A stretch of DNA of 64,000 nt from Semisulcospira habei (GCA_036245525.1 BTPG01000006.1:74258727-74322726), one strand, 5' to 3'; shown: positions 23,536 to 33,931, counted from the first letter of the stretch. Notes: generated by a model not told the origin, from the letters alone. Program-made: numbers and translations.

Positions 23536-23680
23536 GGGCGAGCTGACTCTAGCTTCGGCGAGTTGACTCGAGTGGCGAGTTGACGGCTATTAGGGTGAGA
23601 TGACTGCCACCTTTGGCGAGTTAACCACTTACCTAGGCGATTTGACTAGGCGAGTTGGCATATGGGCGAGTTAACCGTAA
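23536..23680. repeat. Clustered GGCGAGTTGAC motif
   Basis: About eight irregularly spaced copies of a motif near ggcgagttgac/ggcgagttaacc within 145 bases, directly upstream (300 bases) of the HAD-like gene. The copies vary (ggcgagctgact, ggtgagatgact, ggcgatttgact), so this is either a decaying satellite or a cluster of binding sites. No data here decide which. Confidence 0.6.
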
Positions 23681-23977
23681 CACCTTCCTTGTGATTCTAG
23701 TTTTATCTGGGTCCGTTTTATCTTGTTTATATACCATTGTTGACGAAGATTCTATTTCTATCTTGTTTATATTGGACACGGTAAAAGATCTAAGCCTATC
23801 ATGGACTATTGTTTACGTGCCTCTTGACGCTTGCCAGTGTTCATGCGACGAATACGTTAAACTTTGATCTAATTTGATTCAGGAACAAATGACTAACACG
23901 AACATTGCTTGCATCATTGATGATTGACTGCTACTAACACTAGTGAGTGAACACGAACAACTTGACATCGACTTGAC

Positions 23978-24502
23978 ATGGCATCAACAAAGTCTGAGTT
24001 TCAAAAAGTAACCAAAATAGACGACAGCCTAATTGAAAATGGCTCCTATGTAGTATTTGACTGGGACAACACCCTCAAGCTCTACAACAAAGACACTCGT
24101 GAACTGTCCTGCCGAGTTTCAAGGGAATTTCTCCTCCATTTGAAGCAAGATCTGGGTTGTCACCTGTACATCATCAGTGCTATTCGGCCTTCCAAGATCA
24201 ACCTGTCCACTATCATGTCTGAGGTGAAGAAACTGGTTTTGGATGACATATTTGTAGAGGAAGACTTTGATGTGCCAGATAGCGTTCAACACACTAGCTC
24301 ACAAGAGGTGAAGGCTAACGTGTATGCACGAGAAGGAAACGTGATCATCTGTGGCTACGACAAGGCAGAGACTTTCCTCAAGCTGGCCCCTTATAACGCC
24401 TCACAGGGTCATAAAGTAATATTTTTTGATGATGAGGAAGTAAATATTGAGAACTTTGGAACAATAGTTCCAAACAGCACATGCTACCTTGCCGTGAACT
24501 GA
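23978..24502 (+). CDS. HAD-like phosphatase family protein, intronless
   Basis: A 174-residue protein beginning MASTKSEFQK. HAD motif I is the DWDNT of VVFDWDNTLKLY at about residues 28-32, giving the nucleophile Asp and the Asp general acid. A motif II Ser is likely in YIISAIRPSK (about 70). An acidic pair near the C-terminus, IFFDDEE (about 151), fits motif IV. Length suits a minimal HAD core with no large cap, and no signal peptide or membrane segment is seen. It lies intronless on the strand opposite the ABCG gene, inside its intron 7: either a nested gene or a retrocopy with an intact frame. The substrate cannot be told. Its last codons and stop are part of a tandem repeat running on to 24660. 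Confidence 0.7.
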   Translation: MASTKSEFQKVTKIDDSLIENGSYVVFDWDNTLKLYNKDTRELSCRVSREFLLHLKQDLGCHLYIISAIRPSKINLSTIMSEVKKLVLDDIFVEEDFDVPDSVQHTSSQEVKANVYAREGNVIICGYDKAETFLKLAPYNASQGHKVIFFDDEEVNIENFGTIVPNSTCYLAVN

Positions 24503-24660
24503 GTATACAATAACCTCTAGTCTGGAACAATAGTTTCTAACACTACAGCACATGCTACCTTGCCGTGAACTGAGTATACAATAACCTCTAGTTTGGACCA
24601 ATAGTTCCTAACAGCATATGCTACCTTGCCATGAACTGAGTATACAGTAACCTCTAATTT
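24458..24660 (+). repeat. Three tandem copies of the HAD gene 3' end
   Basis: Units of 66, 71 and 66 bases start at 24458, 24524 and 24595, each beginning ggaMcaatagttyc and containing tgctaccttgccRtgaactgagtatac. The first unit encodes the last 14 residues and stop of the HAD-like protein; the other two lie in its 3' flank. The duplication therefore began in coding sequence. Confidence 0.9.
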
Positions 24661-24714
24661 GGCCTTCACCAAACCATGTGGGTGTATGTCATATCCACAA
24701 ACAGAGTGGTGTTT

Positions 24715-25345
24715 TTGGCTCAGGTGCAAAGCAAAAGTGAGTATGTTCTGGGCCAGTGGTTGTCTGTCCGTCATCCGTCCGCCATCGTCCGTGGAAAAAC
24801 TTTAACGTTGGCATTTTCTTGGAGACTGTTCAAGCTACAGTCTTTAAACTTGTCCCAAGGATACTTTGTGGCAAGACCTTTCTAAACATACCAATTTCAG
24901 TGACCTCTCACAAAGGTCAAGGTCACAGTGGCTCAGTAAATAAATGAAAAATAGCTATTTTGGGACATAATTTCTTTTTTCTCTGATACTATTCACGTCA
25001 AACCCAAACTTGGTAAAAAGATACCTGATGGTAAGACCTTTATATGCACACTAATTTGGTTTATCCCTCGGAAAGGTCAAGGGTCACAAGAGCTCAAGAA
25101 ATAGGTCCAAAATCAAAATGACCATATTTTTACAAAAAAATGTTTTTCACAAATACTATTCACAACTTCAAACCCAAACTTGCCACGGAGATACCTGATG
25201 CTAAGACATATCTATGCATACTAATTTGGATGACCCCTCAGAAAGGTCAAGGGTCACAAGAGCTCAGGAAATAGCCATATTTCGACAAGAAAAGTTATGT
25301 CAGACGTGTGGATCGGTCGATACACACGAGCCAGATGGGCTTTGC
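24715..25345 (+). repeat. Interspersed repeat, second copy
   Basis: Plus-strand counterpart of 5510-6255: gcaaaagtgagtatgttctgg, a block rich in gtccgtcatccgtccg, then ~150-base units built on ggtcaagggtcacaagagctca and acctttctatgcatactaatttgg. It ends near gtgtggatcggtcg. Open frames in it are not genes. Confidence 0.75.
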
Positions 25346-26870
25346 CCTTATTGTTGTGTTAATAGCTCTGAATGGGATGATACTTCATGATTTGGTCAGC
25401 AGCACTGCAATAATCATGTAGACCATTAAAACAGAGTTTCTGTCATGAATTCTGTTGTGTGGAAGTGACCTATATAACTGAATAACTATACAAATTTGGA
25501 TGCTCTAGCTCACGGTCACACCCATGATATACCGTACATTATGACCCTGCATTAAAAGTACGGGTGTGCTCACATACAAACTGAGAGTTTCACTAAAAAC
25601 TATGGATGCACTGAAACCCACAATATAGTTTCTAGCATTTAAGTAGCAAAGAATGGTGAAGTTTTCAGTTATATTTCAATAGGGGATTTTGTTTGGTTTA
25701 GTGTTATTTTCTGTCATTTATAGTGGACATTGAATAGCAATGATTTTGACTGTGATTTTATGATTGTGATTGACCATACTAACATTATGATACTGCGAGT
25801 GTGACATGCATATTGTTTGTTGACATTTTTGGCTCCAGCCCTAAAAGTCTAAAATTTTGCCCACCAGCCTTTGGCTAGTGACTTCCAAGTTTTATTAGAT
25901 AAACTGAAAATGTTACTAGCCAAACTGAAAATTTTACAACTGAAAATAGCCCAAAGCAACAATATAATGTACCACAAGTGTTTCACGCCCATGTTAGACA
26001 GTGTTTTTTGCCCAGCAGCATTGAAAACAAATATTTGAACAGACAATCATAACCAAGTTAATGTTTATGTCCTGACTTCAGGTTTTTGATAGTATCAAGT
26101 GGAGAAATGTCTCTATTGATTGCTTAGCATTACGAGAAGTGAAGGTTGAACGTTTGGGCACTTTCAGATTTAGGACTGAAAAAGTACGGATTGGAAAACG
26201 CACAAGCGCACTCGCATTTGGCGATTTTTTTTTTTTTTTCCTCGCTCCCCCCAAAAAAAATCACTCACCATGGCGAGTGAATTACTTGCCATTTTCAGGG
26301 CTGGGCTCACGTGAGTATGTACTGGGCCATCCGTCATCTGTCTGTTGTCCGTAGTCCATGGTAAACAATTAGACAAATATACCTGGTTTCTTCACAAACA
26401 GCAGGCGTATGTAAATACTGTTTATGAAAAATCATTTGGCTATTAATGAGAAGATTGCTTTTTTTCATAAAAGATTCAAGGATTTTACACTGTTAAAAAT
26501 AATCCCCAAAATTTATGAAAATTGCACTTCCAAAAATTTCAAATGCTCTGTATTTTTCACTCAAAAAGTTAAAGAGGTATGAAAGCTGGCTGACGAACTT
26601 ATTCCATTCCTTACTGCAGCCTAGCTTTTGTATGCAGAATATCCAGTAAGTAAAACAAAAATTATGGGCTGATTTAACAGTCAACCGTTTTCCATAAAAT
26701 GTCCATTTTCTCGTGAATAACTAAGCTAGTGTCAAAACCCTTGGAGGCATGCTTGAGGACATGTCATAGAGATAAATAAGACTATTTTTATTATTGACAT
26801 CATTGTTTGAGTAATATTTTCGAAATTCGACTTGACCTTCACAGTATCATGCTTTGGACTACACACAAAC
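25346..26870. other. No gene recognised
   Basis: AT-rich intron sequence with a poly-T tract at about 26226-26239 and a short relic of the interspersed repeat at 26306-26360. No ABCG exon was recognised here. Confidence 0.45.
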
Positions 26871-27375
26871 GATGATGTGGGTCCTACAGGACCCACATAT
26901 TTCAAAGAGCGATCTAACTGGTTATCCCTGTCTTGATGATGTGGGTCCTACAGGACCCATATTTTTCAAAGAGTGATTTAACTGGTTATCCCTGTCCCGA
27001 TGATGTGGGTCGTACAAGATCCATGCTTTTTACGCTAAAGTACACATCACCAGAAGCATCCTTGTACTTTTAGTTATCATGGCGGAGAGGAAACAGTTTG
27101 AAACTTCTCTGTTTCCCCAGAAACTATGGGTAAAAGTTCACCGTTTCCAAGAAAGTGAACTGAAACTGGTCGATTTTTGCATGGACCATTTGATACCCTT
27201 CAAAATTTTAAAAACAACACACGAACAAAGGAAAAATTGGGGCAAGATGCAATTCTCCCATCTTTGACTCTTCATAAACTGTATGGGTTCTGAAAGACCA
27301 ACATCATCTGGACAGAAATATTCACCTTACTCACTCTACAAAAAGTACAGGTCCTGCACGATCCACATCATCATT
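26871..27375. repeat. Short palindromic tandem repeats (gtgggtcctacaggacccac)
   Basis: A self-complementary core gtgggtcctacaggaccca occurs at about 26878 and 26940, a mutated copy at about 27005, and related ggtcctgcacgatccacat at about 27350. The first three are spaced by about 62 bases with the shared phrase taactggttatccctgtc between them. The outer parts (atgatgtgg ... ccacatcatcatttgtgtgta) form a larger inverted repeat, suggesting a foldback element. Confidence 0.6.
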
Positions 27376-27518
27376 TGTGTGTAGGAAAAATTCAGACATG
27401 GTTTATTTTTTCATCGAAAATTAACATTTTGGCAAAATGTACACTTTTATGAGCTTGGATGGAGCATTTTTAAAATTTCACTGCAATATTCCCCATAGTT
27501 AATAAAATATTTGCAATT

Positions 27519-28261
27519 AACCCTTATCATTTGGAATACACCAGTGTGTGAAATAAGTTTGACTAAAATAGTTCAAGGGTAGTGCCAGAATAGCTTTGGG
27601 CACTACTCTTGAACTAAAGCCATTGGTATATATCCTTATCTGTAAGTACTGTAATGTAGCTTGCATATGGCAGTCTACAAATTATAAGCTTTTAGCCTCA
27701 GTATGATAATTGATATGGGTTATGGGTCCTCCAAGGACCCAGGAAGCACAGTGAAGGTTTACCTTTTTTTTTTTTTTCAAAAAAAAAAGTATTTATCACC
27801 CCAAAAGTTTAAGAGGTACAATGCTAGTTGACAAACTCATTCAATGTCTTCCTGTCTTCCTTTAACCCATATCATACTGAGGCTAATGGCTTCAAATTTG
27901 TACACTGCCACAGATAAGGATATAGACCAATGGCTTTAGTTCAAGGGTGGTGCCAGAATAGTTTGGCGCCTAGAGGCGCCCAGCTATACCAGCACTACCC
28001 TTGAACTATTTTAGTCAAACTTATTTTACACACTGGTGTATTGCGAATGATAAGGGTTAACCCATTACATCCTGAGGCTGATTTTTTAAAATGTGCTTAC
28101 TGTCCTATGAAGGCTATATATTACAGATTAGGAGACGGATCAACTATTTTAGTTCAAGGGTGGTGCCAGAATAGCTTGGCGCCAAGCTATTCTGGTACCA
28201 CCCTTGAACTATCAGTCAAAATTGATTTAAAGCAATGGAATGTATTGGGATGAAAAGGGTT
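27519..28261. repeat. Three consecutive copies of the ~200-bp foldback MITE
   Basis: Copies at 27519-27721, 27864-28058 and 28059-28261. Ends are aaccc(a/t)ttacatcctgaggctga on one side and gatgaaaagggtt on the other. The centre is a long hairpin: ttcaagggtggtgccagaat and its complement around ggcgcc. Copies 2 and 3 are directly adjacent, sharing the junction gggttaaccc. Confidence 0.85.
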
Positions 28262-28680
28262 ATTCTAACTAGATGCAAAATATCTAGTAACAATAAGAAC
28301 AATCCCAGATTCAAATGTGGATAAACCAGTTTTCATGGAACGGCCTTTTTCTAGTCAATGTGTACTCTAATTACAAAATTTAGGTATAATTTTTGCAGGG
28401 AAAATATCCTAGTTTCAAGCTTGTCCGTTCACAAATGCTGGTGCTAGCTGCTGTCACTTGTACACACACACACACACACGGCGTTTGGTGCCAAAAGTGC
28501 GTTCTCCAGCAAGGCTTGTATAGCCAGCTGTGACGTAATTGTTATCTTATTACTTCATTGTCAGAGTTTAATGTGTGCCCACCAGTGACATTGGGTACAT
28601 GCTATGAAACGCTCTCTCCGCCTCAACCTATTTCAAAGTCTACTGTATTTTCAATATGGTGGACAACAAAGAGATCTTAC

Positions 28681-28744
28681 CGCAGGCACGTGGCAGCATT
28701 TATGATGTCCTCCTGCACATTTTTCCCCTCCCCCAGCTTCTCAA
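28681..28744 (-). CDS. ABCG transporter exon 7
   Basis: A 64-base minus-strand exon with acceptor cttgacag and donor gtaagatc. It reads (I)EKLGEGKNVQEDIINAATC then LR. It starts by completing the Ile codon opened by exon 6 and ends in phase 2. This follows the NPADF motif at the end of the ABCG nucleotide-binding domain. Intron 7 then runs about 23.3 kb to the candidate exon at 5377. Confidence 0.7.
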
Positions 28745-28819
28745 CTGTCAAGACACAGAGAAATTAGACGTTAACCCTTTGGCTGTCAGTAGCACTTTTT
28801 GTCATGATTCCTTTAGGAA

Positions 28820-29312
28820 GGTACAGAAGAACCTGTTTTGAGCAACCAATTTGTTTTTTCCCAAGAAAAAGTGGTCTTATGAGGCAAGTGCTCTCCCATG
28901 AGAAGTTTTGAAGAGCAAAAAGTGACACCTGTCATTAACTTTTCAATTCTCAGAACTAAATGGCTTACATTCTACAGAATGGAAGTCATTCAGTTAGGGA
29001 GTCTAAGAGTTGGAAGACCATCATCCAAGTGGCTACAGCCATGCGATTGGTGGTTTTTAACCCATTACACTCTAAAGCTGAGTTTTTTTTTAAAATTTGC
29101 TTATCGTTCTATGAAGGCAACATTACAGATTAGGAGATAGATCAACCATTTTAGTTCAAGGATGGTGCCAGAAGCACCTCAGGTGCCAAGCTATTCTGGC
29201 ACCACCCTTGAGCCATCATAGTCAAATTAATTTTAAGTAATAGTGATGAAAAGGGTTAATGGCAGGTGATCTTTCATAAGGGTGATCACTCAAAACAGAT
29301 TCTGCAGTAGTG
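28820..29312. mobile_element. MITE-like element with a second MITE nested in it
   Basis: The left end agaagaacctgttttgagca and the right end gatcactcaaaacagattctgc are inverted relatives of each other. Between them sits a complete copy of the ~200-bp foldback MITE at 29059-29257 (tttttaacccattacactc ... gatgaaaagggtt). So a foldback MITE inserted into an older MITE, between ABCG exons 7 and 6. Confidence 0.6.
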
Positions 29313-29367
29313 GTACTGCACACATAAGTAAATGTAGCACACATTATAAATAAGCCATTTCACTTAC

Positions 29368-29461
29368 TGATGAAATCTGCTGGATTGTAATGAGCAGTCA
29401 TAGTGTGTCCAGCCTCTGAGAAGAAGTCAATGACGTTTGCACATGGTCCAAAATATGCCAG
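29368..29461 (-). CDS. ABCG transporter exon 6
   Basis: A 94-base minus-strand exon with acceptor gacatttacag and donor gtaagtg. It encodes LAYFGPCANVIDFFSEAG then HTMTAHYNPADFI, the region just after the H-loop typical of ABCG proteins (aYFGpc...FF...G and NPADF). It ends in phase 1, matching exon 7. Exon 5 lies 20.3 kb away across the Polinton. Confidence 0.9.
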
Positions 29462-30656
29462 CTGTAAATGTCACAATGATACAAGTTTACACAATTTCAC
29501 ATGTATCTATATTGTTGCAAACATTTTAGTTTTTTGTTGTGTGTGTGTGTGTGGGGGGGGGGGGGGGTACATAAATATATAGGAATTACATAAATGTAGG
29601 AAACAAGTGCAGTGCACATTTCACTATAACCAACATCTGAAAAAGCATGGACTAATACACATAATCAGGCAGACATGCATCTATCCCTCTAAAATAGAAG
29701 ATATATGTGGTGGAAAATAATTTGCCTGAAAGTTTAGTGAAGTCATGGACAGTGCCATTAGGTGCCTCTGCAGACACCAAGCGACTCAATGCAATGTTTA
29801 CAAACGATCCTTCGTGCCATCGGCTGTTGGTGTGTTAAGCTCTGCTACCAAGGCCTTCAAGTCAGAGGTCTTGGGTCCTCAGGAGTCCCCCCAATCGGGA
29901 GGCTAATTATGATCCTGGACCCCTGAACTGACACATCAGTGACCTGGGATCCTCGTCAGCTGCCATATGGGAAGCTGGTGGGAATCTTTGCTCTCTGATT
30001 CCACTTTGAACAGTGATCTGACACATCAGAGGCGAAGGATCCTCAGGGGTCGCCCTGCTAAGGGAGGCTGATGAGAATCCGTATCCCCTGACACAATCAT
30101 AAGCAGCGAAAGTCATAGAATGTTACATATTATGTGATAGGTGGTGGAAAACTGATGACGAGGAGATTGTTTTTAATGCGACTCATGGTGATCGATATGC
30201 GATTCAGACACAATCACGGAACTTCATCAGCCACTGCGATGCGGTGGCTTCTGGGGATTTATGATCTATGCACTGACAACTAAGAATGCGGTTTTATAAA
30301 TTACTTTTTCTTTTTTCTTTTTATTAATTATTTTAAATTCATCGCATTATAGTGTGTGTGTGTGTGACCAGGGGCTAGGACCCTCAGCTGCGCATTATAG
30401 TGTGTGTGTGTGTGTGTGTGTGTGACCAGGGGCTGGGACCCTCATGAGCCACCCTTTTACTTTTAGGGAGGCTGGTAATGGTGTTTTTTTCCTGACAGAT
30501 CATAAGCTGTGATAGCAAGGGATGGTACTGTGATAGAAAGGAGTGGTCATAATGTGATTCAAAGTGATCAGTAGAATGTGATTCAGCAAAAATTATGGAT
30601 TCTAACAGGCGTGGGGAGGGATTTTTACTTAAAAGTGTTTAATTGCTTGTTTACGT
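29462..30656. repeat. Intron 5 left part: minisatellite-like repeats
   Basis: Holds a GT/G tract (29537-29567). Diverged ~80-base repeats at about 29870-30105 share ggatcctcaggRgtc..ccc..gggaggctRatgRgaatc and ctgacacatcag. At 30345-30460 there are two copies of cgcattatagtgtgtgtg...gaccaggggctRggaccctca. No exon recognised. The sequence ends at the Polinton target site ttgtga (30657-30662). Confidence 0.6.
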
Positions 30657-30662
30657 TTGTGA

Positions 30663-31493
30663 AGAGATATAAATACTGAGTGGACTAAAGCTCCATTATC
30701 ATAATGACTGAGTTAACCCCTTAATTATAACTTTTTGACTCTCCATTTTCCATGTCCCCGGCACAGAGTAAATACCATTGGAAGTTGCCCCTAAATCATT
30801 ATTATTTAAACCACAATTTTATGAAAATCAAAAATAATACTTAAGGGGTTAACTCAGTCATTGTGTTCCCCTCCATTCCCCTTCCCCCCCCCCTAGACAA
30901 AAAAAAAATCAACCAAACACCCTGGTCAAACCAGTGCTGGTAACCCTGGAGCTATCACATACACAAACACCTCATGTCTACGCTTGTCTGAAAGACATCC
31001 ACCTCTATTCAGATATACCATAAATGCGCTGCAATTATTCACATTTTCATGTCGGGACTAGATTGCTCTATAAAACCGAAATCTCATATGGCCACCCGTC
31101 ACGATATGTACCACACTCCTTCTCGCCTTTCCATTTAATGTAAAATCACAGACAACCCCACCCCTTTTTCACAAAGAGAGGCCCGTGCTTATGTCAACAT
31201 TACAAGCACTGATGAACCTGACTCGGGGTGTTTAGTGTTGACTGTTATTATTTAATACACTGGAGAAACTACATGGCTGTGTTTACAAAGTACTTGAGAA
31301 GCTGCATGACTGTTTATACAGCACTCGAGGTGCTGGGCCTGACTGTTATTAGATACCACTTGAGAAAGTGCTGACTGTGTTTGCACCTGAGAAAACTGCT
31401 TGATCATGACCACATTCATATTCTGCACTCGAAATCAGGCATAAACAAACCAGTTTGAACAGGAACAGGACTGTTGGCGTGCCTTGGAACTAA
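30663..31493 (+). repeat. Polinton left terminal inverted repeat
   Basis: Starts agagatataaatactgag and matches, inverted, the right end down to ggcgtgccttggaactaa. It contains a 159-base palindromic block at 30703-30861, a C tract, and an A tract. Point differences from the right repeat and a ~130-base length difference near the inner end show the two copies have diverged since insertion. Confidence 0.9.
30703..30861. repeat. Palindrome-ended block within the Polinton left repeat
   Basis: The ends aatgactgagttaacccc and its exact inverse complement enclose about 115 bases. The same block is in the right repeat at 49186-49345. It looks like a MITE captured before the terminal repeats were last made identical, or a structural part of the element's ends; no target duplication decides this. 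Confidence 0.7.
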
Positions 31494-31515
31494 TGCGTGT
31501 TAAGATATTTTCTAG

Positions 31516-31522
31516 TATAAAA
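31516..31522 (+). promoter_or_regulatory. TATA box-like site before first Polinton gene
   Basis: tataaaa lies 30 bases before the ATG at 31552, just inside the left terminal repeat. Position and sequence fit a core promoter with a very short leader. This is sequence-only inference. Confidence 0.35.
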
Positions 31523-31551
31523 CCAAACCCCAGAGCTAGGTACAGTCAATC

Positions 31552-31920
31552 ATGACACAATACTCTGCTAAAAGTGCGATTGCACAAACCTGTCTTCTTC
31601 GTAAGCGGCTGTGTTATCGTCAGGCAAGAGTGGCTCGTTTTAAAGAAGAATTGGAGAAACTGAATGATGATGTACAGGATTTAAAATCAAGCTTAAATAA
31701 CACTGAAGAAGAGATGAAACCTATTTGTGATGCAATAATTGTGTATGAGAATGAAAAAAACTTACAGTCATTGTCAGCCATGATAAAACAATATGGCAAC
31801 CTTGAGGGAAAGGCAGAAAAAATTAGCTGTCAAAGGTTTCTGACCTTTCTGATGAGACTAATTAAGTCGAAACAGCTCCTCGTTTCAAAGGTAAGTGCTT
31901 TTTATTTCACTTGTTATTAA
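31552..31920 (+). CDS. Polinton hypothetical protein 1, coiled-coil-like
   Basis: A 122-codon frame starting MTQYSAKSAIAQ. About residues 28-60 have a heptad-like acidic/basic pattern (RFKEELEKLNDDVQDLKSSL), predicting a coiled coil. The C-terminal tail (KVSAFYFTCY) follows a gtaagtg at about 31890, so the true protein may end earlier or be spliced. I recognise no function. It is the leftmost gene of the plus-strand block, 18 bases before the next gene's ATG. Confidence 0.5.
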   Translation: MTQYSAKSAIAQTCLLRKRLCYRQARVARFKEELEKLNDDVQDLKSSLNNTEEEMKPICDAIIVYENEKNLQSLSAMIKQYGNLEGKAEKISCQRFLTFLMRLIKSKQLLVSKVSAFYFTCY

Positions 31921-31939
31921 AAATATATTTTATTATAAA

Positions 31940-32404
31940 ATGAACACAGATGAACTGCTATTATTAAATGATATTGGCGCTGTAGAAAACATAGACTTAG
32001 ATTCGAAGCGGGAACGACTTTTATCTGTAGTGATTTCTGGTCATTCCAAAACTTATCTCGGAAAGCAATATTCAACCGAAGATATACAATCCCTCACGGC
32101 TGCTGATTTATTTAAACTTCATTTTAAATATGAACAACACATGGCTTCACTAATGACCCGTGATTTGAGCAAATCAATTGTCTGCTTATATTCAAAAGCT
32201 GTGAGTTATGCCCTTCCTGTAGACACTGAAAATCTCACAAATGACCTCGAGAGTAACCCCATTGTAACGAGTGCAATTGGTAAATTAGCTTGCCTTTTAT
32301 TCTACAGGTTTGGTAATTTGCTTGCTCCACTGGTAACATTAATTGTAACTAGCAGCCATATCGATTTTACGAAATTAAATTTTTTTGTTGATAAAAATGG
32401 ATGA
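31940..32404 (+). CDS. Polinton hypothetical protein 2 (conserved type)
   Basis: The ATG at 31940 is chosen over the longer frame because it follows the ataaaatg context shared by other genes of the element. It gives a 154-residue protein with a helical middle (SLTAADLFKLHFKYEQHM), then SIVCLYSKAVSYALPVDTE and a hydrophobic C-terminal part (LLFYRFGNLLAPLVTLIV) that may insert in membranes. The pattern NDLESNPIV..AIGKLACLLFYRFG resembles, from memory, uncharacterised proteins encoded beside integrases in invertebrate Polintons. Its end overlaps the next ATG by 8 bases. Confidence 0.6.
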   Translation: MNTDELLLLNDIGAVENIDLDSKRERLLSVVISGHSKTYLGKQYSTEDIQSLTAADLFKLHFKYEQHMASLMTRDLSKSIVCLYSKAVSYALPVDTENLTNDLESNPIVTSAIGKLACLLFYRFGNLLAPLVTLIVTSSHIDFTKLNFFVDKNG

Positions 32405-33895
32405 CCAACAGACGACCCCCCAAACGACCCCACAGATGAACCCTGTTTCGGATCCTGCCCAGACCCCGATTCACACAGTGACAAAAATTAAAAACCCAGG
32501 CCGCGTTGAGTCTGGTAAACGTTTAGCCGAATGGAACAAGCAGAAAAAGTTACAGCTATAGGCGCTAACAGAAAAGGCTCATGTAAGTGACCCGCCGTCA
32601 ACACCGTTAGGACCGTTAGGACTGTCAGGACTTAGCACCCCTGTCACACCCACATCAAAGTGAAAGACCTTCAACCCAGTCTAATTCTGAAACAGCAAAA
32701 TATGTAGTTGTCGCATTTGTTGTCGGATCTGGTTTTGTAGCTTACCAATTATACAAAAAATACAAGCCACAGACTCGTACAGTCCCCCACCCGGGTCTGC
32801 CCTGGGGGACTTGGGTGGGGTTAGGTATTTTTTAGTTCCCAGGGTACCCTGGTCAGCCCCACAGGGTGAGTTTTTCTCTCTATTCTGGGGCATGTGTTTC
32901 TGTCTACCCTTGGTCCATTCACCTGTATTTGCCTTTTTAAAACTCTCCCTACTGTCTGCACTGCCTGTAGCTCTTGATATTGGATGTGTGTTGCTAAATG
33001 GTCTTAGCTTTATTTAGGCCCCATGTGTTAGGTTTATTTAATGTATTTGACCAGCTGGCGACATACATTCAATGTTCTGTTTATTTTTTTTTTCACAAGC
33101 AGTGCAGGCACGTCCTGAGAAAGCCTTGTTGCTGTCGGGACGTTAAGCAATGTACAATCAATCAATCAATCTCCCTACTGTCTGCACTGCCTGTAGCTCT
33201 TGATATTGGATGTGTGTTGCTAAATGGTCTTAGCTTTATTTATGCCTGCCCCACCCGGGTCTGCCCTGGGGGACTTGGGTGGGGTTAGGTATTTTTTAGT
33301 TCCCAGGGTCACCCTGGTCAGCCCCACAGGGTGGGTTTTTCTCTCTCAATTCTGGGGCATGTGTTTCTGTCTACCCTTTGTCCATTCACCTGTATTTGCC
33401 TTTTTAAAACTCTCCCTACTGTCTGCACTGCCTGTAGCTCTTGATATTGGATGTGTGTTGCTAAATGGTCTTAGCTTTATTTATGCCCCATGTTGTAGGT
33501 TTATTTAATGTATTTGACCGGCTGGCGACATACATTCAATTTTCTGTTTAGTTTTTTTTCACAAGCAGTGCAGGCACGTCCTGAGAAAGCCTTGTTGCTG
33601 TCGGGACGTTAAGCAATGTACAATCAATCAATTTATTTATGCCCCATGTGTTAGGTTTATTTAACGTATTTGACCGGCTGGCGACATACATTCAATGTTC
33701 TGTTTAGTTTTTTTCACAAGCAGTGCAGGCACGTCCTGAGAAAGCCTTGTTGCTGTCGGGACGTTAAGCAATGTACAATCAATCAATCAATCAGACTCGT
33801 ACAGTGACCAAAAAATTAAACACTCCATCATCAAAAACAGAAGTCTCCACATTACCAACAATATCCAAAGTTGTCGACCCATTTCATATGCAGTA
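32397..33895 (+). pseudogene. Polinton single-pass membrane protein gene, broken
   Basis: Starts MDDQQTTPQTTPQ with a Thr/Pro/Gln repeat, then NPGRVESGKRLAEWNKQKK, and stops at TAG 32559-32561. Coding-like sequence continues in frame to about 32660, then in another frame with a hydrophobic stretch (YVVVAFVVGSGFVAY, about 32700-32745). The SINE-like array 32784-33791 splits it next. Past the array, coding resumes at 33806 and ends in VVDPFHMQ at 33895. A one-pass membrane protein is inferred. Three lesions are visible: a premature stop, a frameshift and the insertion. Confidence 0.6.
32784..33791 (+). mobile_element. SINE-like repeat array S1 in Polinton
   Basis: One full unit (32784 to about 33171), a 5'-truncated piece, a second full unit (from about 33248), and a further 5'-truncated unit (from about 33633) lie head to tail. 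Each unit starts ccccacccgggtctgccc, contains gcaggcacgtcctgagaaag and gtcgggacgttaagcaatg, and ends in an atca repeat. One 14-base target duplication, cagactcgtacagt, flanks the whole array (32770-32783 and 33792-33805). The extra units therefore arose by internal duplication or nested insertion, not as separate insertions in the gene. No clear pol III box was seen. Confidence 0.85.
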
Positions 33896-33931
33896 ATAAA
33901 TTTATTATTTTAATTTTTTCTTGCCTAAGAA

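Noticed and set aside
24676..24885. Protein frame matching another frame at 6094-6303
   Set aside because: Similarity comes from the same noncoding interspersed repeat being present at both places; flanking units lack coding features.
27519..29257. CRISPR-like repeated units
   Set aside because: The repeats are foldback MITEs of ~200 bases with inverted ends, not short direct repeats with unique spacers, and the genome is clearly eukaryotic.
32811..33508. Repeated open frames containing LLSALPVALDIGCVLLNGLS
   Set aside because: They are readings of the SINE-like repeat, present wherever the repeat is, in either orientation.
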